Positions 23,628-31,325 are shown, counted from the first letter of the stretch. The stretch: DNA of 64,000 nucleotides from Candidatus Pseudomonas phytovorans (GCA_029202525.1 CP119325.1:5864001-5928000), one strand, 5' to 3'. Made by a program: numbers and translations. The notes: generated by a model not told the origin, from the letters alone.

Positions 23628-24593
23628 ATGCCCAGCCCGCGTCGCGCCGTGTTTCTCGATCACCACTCCCTCGACCTTGGTGACCTCGACCTTTCCCCGC
23701 TACGCAGCCAGTTCGATGAGTTCGAGCTGTTCGATGCAACCCGCCCAGACCAGGTAAGCCAGCGCCTTCAGGGCGCCGTTGCGGTGGTCAGCAACAAGGT
23801 CATGCTCGACGCCGCAACCCTGGCTGCCAACCCACAGCTCAAGCTGATTCTGGTGGCCGCCACCGGCACCAACAATGTCGACCTGACAGCAGCACGCGCC
23901 CAGGGCATCACCGTGTGCAACTGCCAGGGCTACGGTACGCCGTCCGTCGCGCAGCACACACTCGCCCTGCTGTTGGCCCTGGCCACTCGTCTGTGCGACT
24001 ACAACCAGGCGGTGGCCGACGGCCAGTGGGCCAAGGCCAGCCAGTTCTGCCTGCTGGATTTCCCCATCGTCGAGCTGGAAGGCAAAACCCTCGGCATGCT
24101 TGGCCACGGCGAACTGGGCGGCGCGGTAGCGCGGCTGGCCGAAGCCTTCGGCATGCGCGTACTGAGCGGGCAGATTCCCGGCCGCCCGGAACGCGCCGAC
24201 CGCCTGCCGCTGGCCGAACTGCTGCCACAAGTCGATGCCCTGACCCTGCACTGCCCGCTGAACGAGCACACCCGGCACATGCTCGGTGCCCGCGAACTGG
24301 CCCTGCTCAAGCCCGGTGCGTTCGTGGTGAACACCGCCCGTGGCGGCCTGATCGACGAGCAGGCACTGGCCGATGCCCTGCGCAGTGGCCACTTGGGCGG
24401 CGCCGCCACCGACGTGCTGAGCGTGGAGCCGCCGGTGAACGGCAATCCGTTGCTCGAAACCGGCATCCCGCGGCTGATCATCACCCCGCACAGCGCCTGG
24501 GGGGCAGTGGAGTCGCGTCAACGTATCGTCGGCCAGCTGAGCGAGAACGCCCAGGCCTTCTTCGCCGGTCAGCCACGCCGCGTGGTCAGCTGA
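23628..24593 (+). CDS. hprA: D-2-hydroxyacid dehydrogenase (glycerate dehydrogenase / hydroxypyruvate reductase type)
   Basis: 321 residues. NAD(P)-dependent reduction of hydroxypyruvate or glyoxylate-type 2-oxo acids. Nucleotide-binding GHGELGGAVARLAEAFGM (about 150-167), VNTARGGLIDEQAL with the catalytic Arg, and the acid/base His in IITPHSAWG. Start at 23628 (MPSPRRAVFLDHHSLD) has GGAG eight bases upstream, preferred over the earlier in-frame ATG. Substrate assignment is by family resemblance. rsmC follows 52 bases downstream. Confidence 0.87.
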   Translation: MPSPRRAVFLDHHSLDLGDLDLSPLRSQFDEFELFDATRPDQVSQRLQGAVAVVSNKVMLDAATLAANPQLKLILVAATGTNNVDLTAARAQGITVCNCQGYGTPSVAQHTLALLLALATRLCDYNQAVADGQWAKASQFCLLDFPIVELEGKTLGMLGHGELGGAVARLAEAFGMRVLSGQIPGRPERADRLPLAELLPQVDALTLHCPLNEHTRHMLGARELALLKPGAFVVNTARGGLIDEQALADALRSGHLGGAATDVLSVEPPVNGNPLLETGIPRLIITPHSAWGAVESRQRIVGQLSENAQAFFAGQPRRVVS

Positions 24594-24645
24594 GCGGGGC
24601 GCCCGCCTCTGCTACACTGCGCCACTTTTTCAGGAGGCGTCGTCC

Positions 24646-25644
24646 ATGGACCCGCGCAGTGAAGTGTTGCTCCGCCAGGCAGAGCTGTTCCAGGGGCCGC
24701 TGCTGATCGCCGGCGCCCCCGCCGATGGCCTGCTCGGCCAATTGCCGCAGGCCCAGGCCTGGACGTGGCATGCGGGCGATCACGCCATGCTCGACAGCCG
24801 CTTTGCCGGTCGCAGCCATTATGGAGTCGAGCCGCCTGAGGTGGCCTTCGACAGCGCCGTACTGTTCTTGCCCAAGTCCCGCGAGCTGGCGGCCTATCTG
24901 CTCAATGCCCTGGCGTCGCGCCTGGGCGGCCGTGAGCTGTATCTGGTCGGCGAAAAGCGTGGCGGCATCGAAGGCGCGGCCAAACAGCTGCAGGCCTTTG
25001 GCAAACCGCGCAAACTCGACAGCGCCCGTCACTGCCAGCTGTGGCAAGTCACCGTCGAGCAGGCACCCGAAGCCAAGCCGCTGGAAAGCCTGGCCGAACG
25101 CTTCGAGCTGGCCCTGGAAGACGGCCCGCTGCAAGTGGTCAGCCTGCCTGGCGTTTTCAGCCACGGGCGCCTCGACCGCGGTACCGCCCTGCTGCTCAAG
25201 CACCTCGACGGCCTGCCCAGCGGGCATGTGCTGGACTTCGGCTGTGGCGCCGGGGTACTGGGTGCCACAGTCAAACGTCGCTATCCACAAAGCCAGGTAA
25301 CGTTGCTGGATGTGGACGCCTTTGCTGCGGCGGCCAGTCGGCTGACGCTGGCCGCAAACGGCCTTGAAGGCGAGGTGGTCATCGGCGACGGGATTGACGC
25401 AGCACCCAAGGATTTGAGCGTAATCCTGAGCAACCCTCCTTTCCATACCGGCGTGCACACCCACTACCTGGCATCGGAAACCATGCTGCAAAAATCAGCC
25501 GTTCATCTTCGAAAAGGCGGCGAAATACGCTTGGTAGCGAACAGCTTCCTGCGTTATCGGCCGTTGATCGAAGGGGCGCTGGGCAACTGCGAAATCCGCG
25601 ACGAGGCCGACGGCTTCCGGATTTATTACGCAACACGCCGATAA
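24646..25644 (+). CDS. rsmC: 16S rRNA (guanine1207-N2)-methyltransferase
   Basis: 332 residues. Two-domain architecture of RsmC: a degenerate N-terminal methyltransferase-like domain (1-150) and the catalytic domain with SAM-binding VLDFGCGAGVLGATVKRRYP and the N-methylating motif LSNPPFHTGVHTHY (about 260-273). Methylates the N2 of G1207 in helix 34 of 16S rRNA, acting on the 30S particle. Preceded by an AGGAGG ribosome site. Followed by the leader of the Mn exporter gene. Confidence 0.95.
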   Translation: MDPRSEVLLRQAELFQGPLLIAGAPADGLLGQLPQAQAWTWHAGDHAMLDSRFAGRSHYGVEPPEVAFDSAVLFLPKSRELAAYLLNALASRLGGRELYLVGEKRGGIEGAAKQLQAFGKPRKLDSARHCQLWQVTVEQAPEAKPLESLAERFELALEDGPLQVVSLPGVFSHGRLDRGTALLLKHLDGLPSGHVLDFGCGAGVLGATVKRRYPQSQVTLLDVDAFAAAASRLTLAANGLEGEVVIGDGIDAAPKDLSVILSNPPFHTGVHTHYLASETMLQKSAVHLRKGGEIRLVANSFLRYRPLIEGALGNCEIRDEADGFRIYYATRR

Positions 25645-25689
25645 AAACAGCGCTTGCCGAAAGCGTTTTGCCTAGGCAGAATCCGCACC

Positions 25690-25839
25690 GTCCTAGGGGA
25701 GTAGTCTCCCGCGAGCGCACTGCTCGCCCGGTACGCGTCAACATACTTGGTCAACAGACCATGGCGCGTGCGACCCACCATGCCAGCCTGCATGGGCAGA
25801 TCCGCACAGACGGATCCAGGGTTTGACAAGACCTATGAC
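25690..25839 (+). ncRNA. yybP-ykoY (Mn2+) riboswitch aptamer
   Basis: Two conserved strings of this riboswitch class are present: GGGGAGTAG (25696-25704) and GTCAACATAC (25737-25746), with AAGACC before the 3' strand. Closing helix: GUCCUAGG (25690-25697) with CCUAUGAC (25832-25839), seven pairs and one C-U mismatch. Inner hairpins: GCGAGC/GCTCGC (25711-25727), TGGTC/GACCA (25748-25761), CCATGC/GCATGG (25778-25795) and GATCCG/CGGATC (25799-25816). The class senses Mn2+ and usually switches on Mn exporters; the gene behind it is a TMEM165-type exporter, which fits well. Confidence 0.9.
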
Positions 25840-25881
25840 ACGCACACCTTACCCGGGGCGGGGAGGCTGTACGTGTCATAG
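25833..25881 (+). promoter_or_regulatory. Expression-platform hairpin competing with the riboswitch closing helix
   Basis: CTATGACACG (25833-25842) is the perfect complement of CGTGTCATAG (25872-25881). Seven of its bases are also the 3' strand of the aptamer closing helix, so the two helices exclude each other. The ribosome site AGGA of the gene lies 20 bases further on. A CGGGGCGGG stretch in the loop can pair with CCCGCCCCCG just before the ribosome site once the hairpin opens. Confidence 0.65.
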
Positions 25882-25911
25882 CCGTGTCGACCCGCCCCCG
25901 TAGGAATCCTG

Positions 25912-26496
25912 ATGCTGGAATCTCTGTTGGTCCCCACCGCCATCGTTGCCCTCGCCGAAATCGGCGACAAGACGCAACTGCTTGCGCTCATTCTCGCTGC
26001 CCGCTTCCGCAAGCCATGGCCGATCATTGCCGGTATCGTAGCCGCCACCCTGGCCAACCATGCCGCAGCCGGTGCCGTGGGTGCCTGGTTCGGTAGTTTC
26101 TTCAGCAACTCGGCATTGCACTGGATCCTCGCCGCGAGCTTCACCGCCACTGCACTGTGGACCCTCGTACCCGACAAGATGGACGACGACGAGAACCCGG
26201 CGCGCCGCTTCGGTCCTTTCCTGACTACGCTGATCGCGTTCTTCCTGGCCGAAATCGGTGACAAGACCCAGGTCGCCACCGTGATGCTGGCGGCGCAGTA
26301 TCCGCACCTGATCATGGTCATCATCGGCACCACCCTGGGCATGCTGATTGCCAACGTGCCGGTGGTATTGGCGGGTAACTTTGCAGCAGACAAGCTGCCA
26401 TTGACGCTGATCCGCCGCCTGGCGGCCACAGCCTTCATCGTGCTGGCGATCGTGGCCGTTTACACGGCGATGAAGGCCAGTGGCTGGGTTGGGTAA
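25912..26496 (+). CDS. TMEM165/GDT1 family (UPF0016) putative Mn2+ exporter
   Basis: 194 residues, inner membrane, about six or seven transmembrane helices. It carries the two family motifs, both as EIGDKTQ: ALAEIGDKTQLLALILA (about 13-29) and FLAEIGDKTQVATVMLA (about 111-127), in an internal duplication. Members such as Vibrio MneA export Mn2+. The Mn-riboswitch in its leader strongly supports this substrate. Ribosome site AGGA seven bases before ATG. Confidence 0.93.
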   Translation: MLESLLVPTAIVALAEIGDKTQLLALILAARFRKPWPIIAGIVAATLANHAAAGAVGAWFGSFFSNSALHWILAASFTATALWTLVPDKMDDDENPARRFGPFLTTLIAFFLAEIGDKTQVATVMLAAQYPHLIMVIIGTTLGMLIANVPVVLAGNFAADKLPLTLIRRLAATAFIVLAIVAVYTAMKASGWVG

Positions 26497-26503
26497 CTGC
26501 TGA

Positions 26504-26526
26504 AGGGGGCTGCTTGGCAGCCCCTT
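26504..26526. terminator. Short hairpin between convergent genes
   Basis: GGGGCTGC-TTG-GCAGCCCC, eight-base perfect stem, with AAG before and CTT after; no long T-run. The same hairpin recurs at 10235 and 29831. Confidence 0.55.
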
Positions 26527-26532
26527 GCAGAT

Positions 26533-27351
26533 CTACTGCTTGGCAGCTGCCTGATACAACGGCATCACCTTCGGAATGGCTGCCTGCAACGAAGCAATGC
26601 GGCTTTCGGACGCCGGGTGAGTACTCATGAACTCAGGCGGCGCGCCTTCAGAAGCCTTGCTCATCTTGTTCCACAAAGTGATCGCGGCATTCGGGTCATA
26701 CCCGGCGCGCGCCGACAACTCCAGGCCAATCAGGTCGGCTTCGTTCTCGTTGGCACGGCTGTTGGGCAGGGTCATGGAGTAGTTCACCACGGCATCGGCC
26801 ATGGCCATGCTGCCCTCGCCCAGGCCCAAGAGGGCACCGGCACCCTGACGGGCCATTTGCACGCCATAAGCCTTGGACATCGCCTCACGGCTGTGCTCTC
26901 GCAGGGCGTGAGCAATCTCATGCCCCACCACAGCGGCAATTTCCGCATCGGTGAGCTTGAGCTGATCGATCAGCCCGGTGTAGACGATGATCTTGCCGCC
27001 CGGGCCGCAGTTGGCGTTCAGCTCGTCGCTCTTGATCACGTTGACTTCCCAGTTCCATTGCGCGGCATCCGGGCGGAACTTGGGCGCCTGGGCGATCAGG
27101 CGGTTGGCGATGACTTGCACACGCTTGGCATCAGCACTGGACTTGTCGAGCACACCTTTGCTCGATGCCTCACCCAGGGTCTGCTGGTACGACTGGGCGT
27201 ACATCTGGTTGACCTCATCGGTCGAGAGCATGCTGAACATGTATTGCTGGCGCTGTACGCCGACAGCGCCGCCGCTGGTGGTGTTCACCGCCTGGCAGCC
27301 GGCCAGCAGGATGCCAGCACTCAACAGGCTGACGACAAAAGACTTACGCAT
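26533..27351 (-). CDS. M48-family metalloprotease lipoprotein (LoiP/YggG-like)
   Basis: 272 residues. Lipoprotein signal with lipobox LLAGC (Cys about 19). Zinc protease motif HEIAHALREHS (HExxH about 143-147) and downstream Glu in ENEADLIGLELSARAGYDP. Single-domain M48 proteases of this kind sit at the periplasmic side and degrade damaged envelope proteins. No TPR extension as in BepA. Convergent with the Mn exporter gene. Confidence 0.92.
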   Translation of the reverse strand: MRKSFVVSLLSAGILLAGCQAVNTTSGGAVGVQRQQYMFSMLSTDEVNQMYAQSYQQTLGEASSKGVLDKSSADAKRVQVIANRLIAQAPKFRPDAAQWNWEVNVIKSDELNANCGPGGKIIVYTGLIDQLKLTDAEIAAVVGHEIAHALREHSREAMSKAYGVQMARQGAGALLGLGEGSMAMADAVVNYSMTLPNSRANENEADLIGLELSARAGYDPNAAITLWNKMSKASEGAPPEFMSTHPASESRIASLQAAIPKVMPLYQAAAKQ

Positions 27352-27449
27352 GAAAACACTCCCTTTTTACATGCGCCGTATCCTAGGCCGAGTCGCCTGT
27401 GCCCGCTATAGCCGTAGGGAAGATTTTCTTTGCCGGTACAGGCAAAGCT

Positions 27450-28070
27450 TCAAGCCGGGGTCAGGCACTCCGGCGCATCGAGTTTCGGGTCATTGACGAA
27501 ATTGGCCAGGGCCCGCTCCCGCAACGTTGCAGGCGGGCTGGCCAGCAACTCGTGCAAGCGGGTAACCGGCGTATCCAGGTCAAGCCAGGCCGCCTGCCCG
27601 GCCTCGTCCAGTATCAACGGCCGACGCTGGTTCATGGCTGCCTGGGTCACCACCGCACAGCTGAGCCACACCTGGTCCTGCACCGGGTAGGCCTCCCACA
27701 CGGCCGCAAAGTACAGCGACGAGCCCTCGCCGGGGGTCAACCAGTAAGGGCGTTTACGCACGCTGCCACGCCACTCGTAAAAGCCGTTGGCCGGCATCAG
27801 GCAGCGACGCTGGCGAAATGCATCGCGAAACATCGGCTGCTCGGCCAAGGTTTCGGCACGGGCGTGGGCTGGGGTGCGAGACATGTCTGTGAGCCAGGCC
27901 GGGGTAAGCCCCCAGCGCGCCTTGGCCAATTGCTGCTGGCCGTCGAGCTGGCGCTGGATCAGCACCGAAGCCCCGGGCGAAATGTTCCATTGGGCCGGCT
28001 GGCCTTCGGGGAAGCCAGGCAGGCTGGCAAGCACCTGGGGCCAGCGAAACAGGGCATAACGTCCACACAT
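27450..28070 (-). CDS. yedK: SRAP-domain protein (YedK/HMCES-like abasic-site sensor)
   Basis: 206 residues. SRAP proteins cap abasic sites in single-stranded DNA by a thiazolidine bond to Cys2 after Met removal. Seen: MCGRYALF with Cys2, ARWGLTPAW, ARAET, RRCLMPANGFYEWRG with the active-site Glu99, and QRRPLIL. Odd: the Asn that normally precedes ARxET is His69 here, and the His that normally precedes DRRP/DRMP is Asn147, an apparent swap of two active-site residues. See findings. No LexA-type box is visible upstream. Confidence 0.93.
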   Translation of the reverse strand: MCGRYALFRWPQVLASLPGFPEGQPAQWNISPGASVLIQRQLDGQQQLAKARWGLTPAWLTDMSRTPAHARAETLAEQPMFRDAFRQRRCLMPANGFYEWRGSVRKRPYWLTPGEGSSLYFAAVWEAYPVQDQVWLSCAVVTQAAMNQRRPLILDEAGQAAWLDLDTPVTRLHELLASPPATLRERALANFVNDPKLDAPECLTPA

Positions 28071-28085
28071 GGGCGAATTCAGAAC

Positions 28086-28346
28086 CTAGCAGATCAAAGT
28101 ACCGGGGAAGCTCTCCGGTTCGTCGCCAACCATTGGCTGGGCATCATTGTACGCATCGATCAGCTGCCGTGCGTACTCGGCCTGCTCATCTGCTACCGCA
28201 AGCCCGAGCAGGCCTTGCAGGGGTAGTTCGCCCACACCCCCCATCAAATCACGGCCTACCAGTTGCACGCTGATGCCTTCACTGGCCAGCATACCGACCA
28301 GCATTTCGGCTTCGAGCAGGTTTTCAGGTTCGTAGATCCGTCGCAT
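28086..28346 (-). CDS. DUF2007 domain protein (putative signal-transducing protein)
   Basis: 86 residues. Begins MRRIYEPENLLEAEMLVGMLASEGISVQLVG, the DUF2007 pattern (small alpha/beta fold related to PII C-terminal-like domains). Function unknown. The start codon shares one base with the stop of the upstream CPXCG gene (TGATG), so the two are translationally coupled. Confidence 0.85.
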   Translation of the reverse strand: MRRIYEPENLLEAEMLVGMLASEGISVQLVGRDLMGGVGELPLQGLLGLAVADEQAEYARQLIDAYNDAQPMVGDEPESFPGTLIC

Positions 28347-28528
28347 CAGTCATTCTCACCGAAGACATCCAGCATCCACTCCTCGCCATGAACCTGCAGC
28401 ACGAAGCGGATAGGCTTGCAGCACACCTGACAGTCCTCGATGTACTCCTGATCGCCACCAGACAGGTCCACCGTGGTTTCGACTTCCTCGCCACAATACG
28501 GGCAATCATAGTTCGCAGTTTCCAGCAT
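28346..28528 (-). CDS. CPXCG-motif cysteine-rich small protein
   Basis: 60 residues with two Cys pairs: CPYCGEEV (9-12) and CQVCCKP, a probable zinc ribbon. The name-giving CPYCG motif is at the N-terminus. No function is established. First gene of a two-gene unit with the DUF2007 protein. Confidence 0.88.
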   Translation of the reverse strand: MLETANYDCPYCGEEVETTVDLSGGDQEYIEDCQVCCKPIRFVLQVHGEEWMLDVFGEND

Positions 28529-28553
28529 CGCGGCCTCCGGGGTGACTTATGCG

Positions 28554-28559
28554 TATAAT
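28554..28559 (+). promoter_or_regulatory. -10 box (TATAAT) for the PlsC-like acyltransferase gene
   Basis: Perfect TATAAT, about 95 bases before the start codon. No good -35 hexamer at 17 bases. The leader behind it can form the hairpin GTCCGA/TCGGAC. Confidence 0.45.
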
Positions 28560-28653
28560 TGCCGGTCTGTTTACAGGGCTTGTGTGTGTCCGAGCCGTTT
28601 TTCGGACCCCGCCCCTACCTTATTACCCTAGCCGTTTCCAACAAGAGAGCATG

Positions 28654-29820
28654 ATGGGCGAATTCGATGCCATCCGACCGTACGACGATGCTGAGGTCCC
28701 TGCCGTTCTGGCACGCCTGCTCAGCGACCCGGCATTCCTCGATATCCTCACCCACTTCCGCTTCCCGCGTGCGGCCGGTGCTTTTGGCTGGTTGCTCAAG
28801 CCGCTGATTGCCCGCCGCCTGCGCAAGGAATTTGCTGGTGTCAGCTGCGTTTCGACCTTGCAGGATAAAGTCGAGTACTACGTCGACCAGACCATCGACC
28901 GCGCCACCGACGGCGTTACGTATTCGGGTGTGGAACAGCTCAAGGCCGGCACCGCCTACCTGTTCCTGGCCAACCATCGTGACATCGTCATGGACCCGGC
29001 CTTCGTCAACTACGCGGTGTACCACGCAGGCTTGCCGACGCCACGCATCGCCATTGGTGACAACCTGCTGCAAAAGCCCTTTGTCAGCGACATGATGCGC
29101 CTGAACAAGAGTTTCATCGTGCACCGCTCGATCAGCGGGCGCCGCGAGAAGCTGGCCGCTTACCAGCTGCTTTCGGCCTATATCAGCCACTCGATCCGCA
29201 ACGATGTCACGTCGATCTGGATCGCCCAGGCCGAAGGACGGGCCAAGGACGGTGATGACCGCACCGACTCTGCGATCCTCAAGATGTTCCACATGAGCCG
29301 CAAGGACGAGCCGTTCGGTGCGGTGATCCAGAGCCTGAACCTGACACCGGTGTCGATCAGCTACGAATACGACCCGTGCGACCAGGCCAAGGCCCGCGAG
29401 CTGTACATCCGCGCCACCACCGGTACCTACAAGAAGGCGCCCGGCGAAGATGACAACAGCATCGCCAAGGGCATTACCGGCTACAAGGGGCGGGTGCACA
29501 TCAACTTCACCCCGCCGGTGACCGCGTACCACGAGGACACCAAGCAGCTGGCTGTTGAGATCGACCGACAGATCCTGGGTAGCTACCGGCTGTTCCCGGT
29601 GCATTACCTAGCGTATGCGATGTGGGACAGCAAGGATGAGGCCCTGCAGGTGCCGAGTGCCGAGAACGTATTCCCGGCAGACGAACTGGCCAAGGCCAGG
29701 GAAGAATGGCAGCGCCGCCTGGATGCCTGCCCTGAAGAGCAGCGGCCTTACCTGGTGTTGCAGTATGCGACGCCAGTGCGTAACCAGTACCAGGTCAAGC
29801 AGCAGGCACCTGTAGCCTGA
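28654..29820 (+). CDS. PlsC-like 1-acyl-glycerol-3-phosphate acyltransferase family protein
   Basis: 388 residues. Acyltransferase signature with LANHRDIVMDPAF (about 110-122): His and Asp are five residues apart (HX5D) rather than the HX4D of classical PlsC, a form seen in a separate bacterial subfamily. Also IAIGDNLLQKPFVSDMMRLNKSFIVHRS and the phosphate-binding EGR in AQAEGRAKDGDDRTD. No membrane segment is obvious. Presumed role in lipid acylation; substrate unknown. ATG 28654 is preferred over the adjacent ATG 28651 because AAGAGAG would otherwise be too close. Confidence 0.8.
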   Translation: MGEFDAIRPYDDAEVPAVLARLLSDPAFLDILTHFRFPRAAGAFGWLLKPLIARRLRKEFAGVSCVSTLQDKVEYYVDQTIDRATDGVTYSGVEQLKAGTAYLFLANHRDIVMDPAFVNYAVYHAGLPTPRIAIGDNLLQKPFVSDMMRLNKSFIVHRSISGRREKLAAYQLLSAYISHSIRNDVTSIWIAQAEGRAKDGDDRTDSAILKMFHMSRKDEPFGAVIQSLNLTPVSISYEYDPCDQAKARELYIRATTGTYKKAPGEDDNSIAKGITGYKGRVHINFTPPVTAYHEDTKQLAVEIDRQILGSYRLFPVHYLAYAMWDSKDEALQVPSAENVFPADELAKAREEWQRRLDACPEEQRPYLVLQYATPVRNQYQVKQQAPVA

Positions 29821-29830
29821 CAGATTGTAG

Positions 29831-29849
29831 GGGGCTGCTTAGCAGCCCC
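29831..29849. terminator. Short hairpin between convergent genes
   Basis: GGGGCTGC-TTA-GCAGCCCC, eight-base perfect stem, same family as those at 10235 and 26506. No T-run. Confidence 0.55.
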
Positions 29850-29857
29850 AGTGGTTC

Positions 29858-30118
29858 TCAAACCCAGGTACTGAACCAGGACAACAGCAGCGCCATCGCC
29901 AGGCATGCAAAGCCAAGAATGTAGAAGTACTTGGGCACCCGCAGGTCAAACGCGTCCACCACCCCCTCCTCCACAGCCATGTATTCACGGGTCTCAGCCG
30001 CGCGCCGCCGCGCACTGTGCAGCAGCAGCCCGCCAGGGCAGGTCAGCAGCAGTGCCAGCAGGTTGATCAGCTTGGTAGGATGGGCGGCCAGGAACCCCCA
30101 GAGCACTTGCAAGGACAT
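29858..30118 (-). CDS. Small membrane protein, function unknown
   Basis: 86 residues with two probable transmembrane helices: about 16-33 (INLLALLLTCPGGLLLH) and 65-84 (YFYILGFACLAMALLLSWF), joined by a charged loop RRRAAETREYMAVEEG. Start ATG 30118 has GAGG eight bases upstream. I do not recognise a family. Confidence 0.7.
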   Translation of the reverse strand: MSLQVLWGFLAAHPTKLINLLALLLTCPGGLLLHSARRRAAETREYMAVEEGVVDAFDLRVPKYFYILGFACLAMALLLSWFSTWV

Positions 30119-30214
30119 CACGCAACCTCGGTGTGAGCAGCGGCAAAGGCCCGCATTCTACCCAAGTCCTTCTCCAGCGCCCGACATGGGCGACAAAGTG
30201 TCATTAAATTTCAT

Positions 30215-30232
30215 CTGTCATTCGCTCGTCAT
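30215..30232 (+). promoter_or_regulatory. Candidate Pho box
   Basis: CTGTCAT-TCGC-TCGTCAT fits the PhoB direct repeat CTGTCAT-N4-CTGTCAT at 12 of 14 positions, and another GTGTCAT lies 17 bases upstream. It is 46 bases before the small gene at 30278 and about 100 bases before the divergent small membrane protein gene. No good -10 seen at the usual distance. Confidence 0.4.
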
Positions 30233-30277
30233 CTGAACAGGCCACCCTGTCGGCCATTCATGACCCGGAGCTTGTTC

Positions 30278-30484
30278 ATGCTGCATGCCGAAAACCAGGA
30301 CCGCCTCTACCTCGTTGCACAGAGCGATGAACAACAGGCGTTGATCGATGGTTTTGCCATCAATGTGCAGGACCGCCAGTGGCTGGTGTACTGTGCGCTG
30401 GGCGGGCATGTGCATGAGGATTTGCCAGAGGTGGATGCCGGGACCGGCTTCAGCTTGCTGGATTTCCACATAGAAGCTGCCTGA
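30278..30484 (+). CDS. Small conserved-looking protein, function unknown
   Basis: 68 residues, MLHAENQDRLYLVAQSDEQQ..., acidic, no membrane segment. Ribosome site GGAG seven bases before ATG 30278 favours this start over ATG 30260. The C-terminal FSLLDFHIEAA is hydrophobic and acidic. Followed by a REP copy and a strong terminator. No family recognised. Confidence 0.6.
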   Translation: MLHAENQDRLYLVAQSDEQQALIDGFAINVQDRQWLVYCALGGHVHEDLPEVDAGTGFSLLDFHIEAA

Positions 30485-30485
30485 A

Positions 30486-30536
30486 CCTGTGCGGTCCCTG
30501 TGGGAGCGGCTTTAGCCGCGAAGAGGCCCGCACAGG
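30486..30536. repeat. Single REP copy inside a larger inverted repeat
   Basis: Core TGTGGGAGCGGCTTTAGCC (from 30499) with symmetric flanks CCTGTGCGG (30486-30494) and CCGCACAGG (30528-30536). Confidence 0.75.
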
Positions 30537-30540
30537 CAAC

Positions 30541-30580
30541 AAAAAACCCGCTGCCTGTCACACAGGCGGCGGGTTTTTTT
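30541..30580. terminator. Bidirectional terminator
   Basis: Stem AACCCGC-T-GCCTGT / ACAGGC-G-GCGGGTT with A-run left and T-run right, between convergent genes. Confidence 0.9.
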
Positions 30581-30595
30581 CATACAGCCTGAAGC

Positions 30596-31180
30596 TTACT
30601 GCCCCAGCACCTGCCCGATGGTCGGGTCCTTGAACAGGCGGGTCAGGGCATCGCTCAGCACATCACCCACCAACTGGGTGTTGGTATCCTGGTTCGGCGC
30701 CATGCCGAAGCGCTGGTCCAGCGAAGCACCGTAACGGCCGCTGTAGCTGCGGCCGCCATTGCGCACATCGGCACGGAAGGTGGCACCGATGGTGGCCTCG
30801 GTCACGTACAGGTTGTCTTTGGGCGACTGATACTTCAGCTCGGCCAGGGTCACGGTCAGCTGTGGTGCATTAGAGGCGTTCGGCGATGGGGTGAAACCCA
30901 GCAGGCGCACAGCAGCTTCGGCCTGGGCCTGCAGCTTCGGCACCACGTCGTTACCGCTGACGCTGATGGTGCTGGTTTCGGGGTACATGCCACCACGGGT
31001 GCCCAGCGACGGCGAAGGGCGACCGTCAACCACTCGCACCACGACCGGCTGGCCGTGGCCTACCGGGGCCAACTGGGCCTTGAGCGTGGGCTGCGGGTTG
31101 AGTTGTTGCGGGCTGTGGGCACAACCGACCAGGCTGAGGCTGGCCACGGCAATCAAACCGAACAACAGACGTTGCAACAT
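30596..31180 (-). CDS. YajG-family lipoprotein
   Basis: 194 residues. Lipoprotein signal with lipobox SLVGC (Cys about 20), then a YajG-type domain: VVVRVVDGRPSPSLGTRGG, LLGFTPSPNASNAPQLTVTLAELKY, and VLSDALTRLFKDPTI. Function unknown; probably outer-membrane anchored, periplasmic side. Preceded by a short upstream region and convergent with the 68-residue gene. Confidence 0.85.
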   Translation of the reverse strand: MLQRLLFGLIAVASLSLVGCAHSPQQLNPQPTLKAQLAPVGHGQPVVVRVVDGRPSPSLGTRGGMYPETSTISVSGNDVVPKLQAQAEAAVRLLGFTPSPNASNAPQLTVTLAELKYQSPKDNLYVTEATIGATFRADVRNGGRSYSGRYGASLDQRFGMAPNQDTNTQLVGDVLSDALTRLFKDPTIGQVLGQ

Positions 31181-31325
31181 GCGCGTTTCTCCAGAAAATG
31201 CGGCAAAGGCGCACAGTATACCTAGCCAGGCACAGACCAGTCATCGGCCCGCCCCGCTTGTCACAATCGTTTCATGGCCATGCCCTTATCCTTGCGCCAA
31301 GCCCTAACGCAAAGGACTCACCGCC

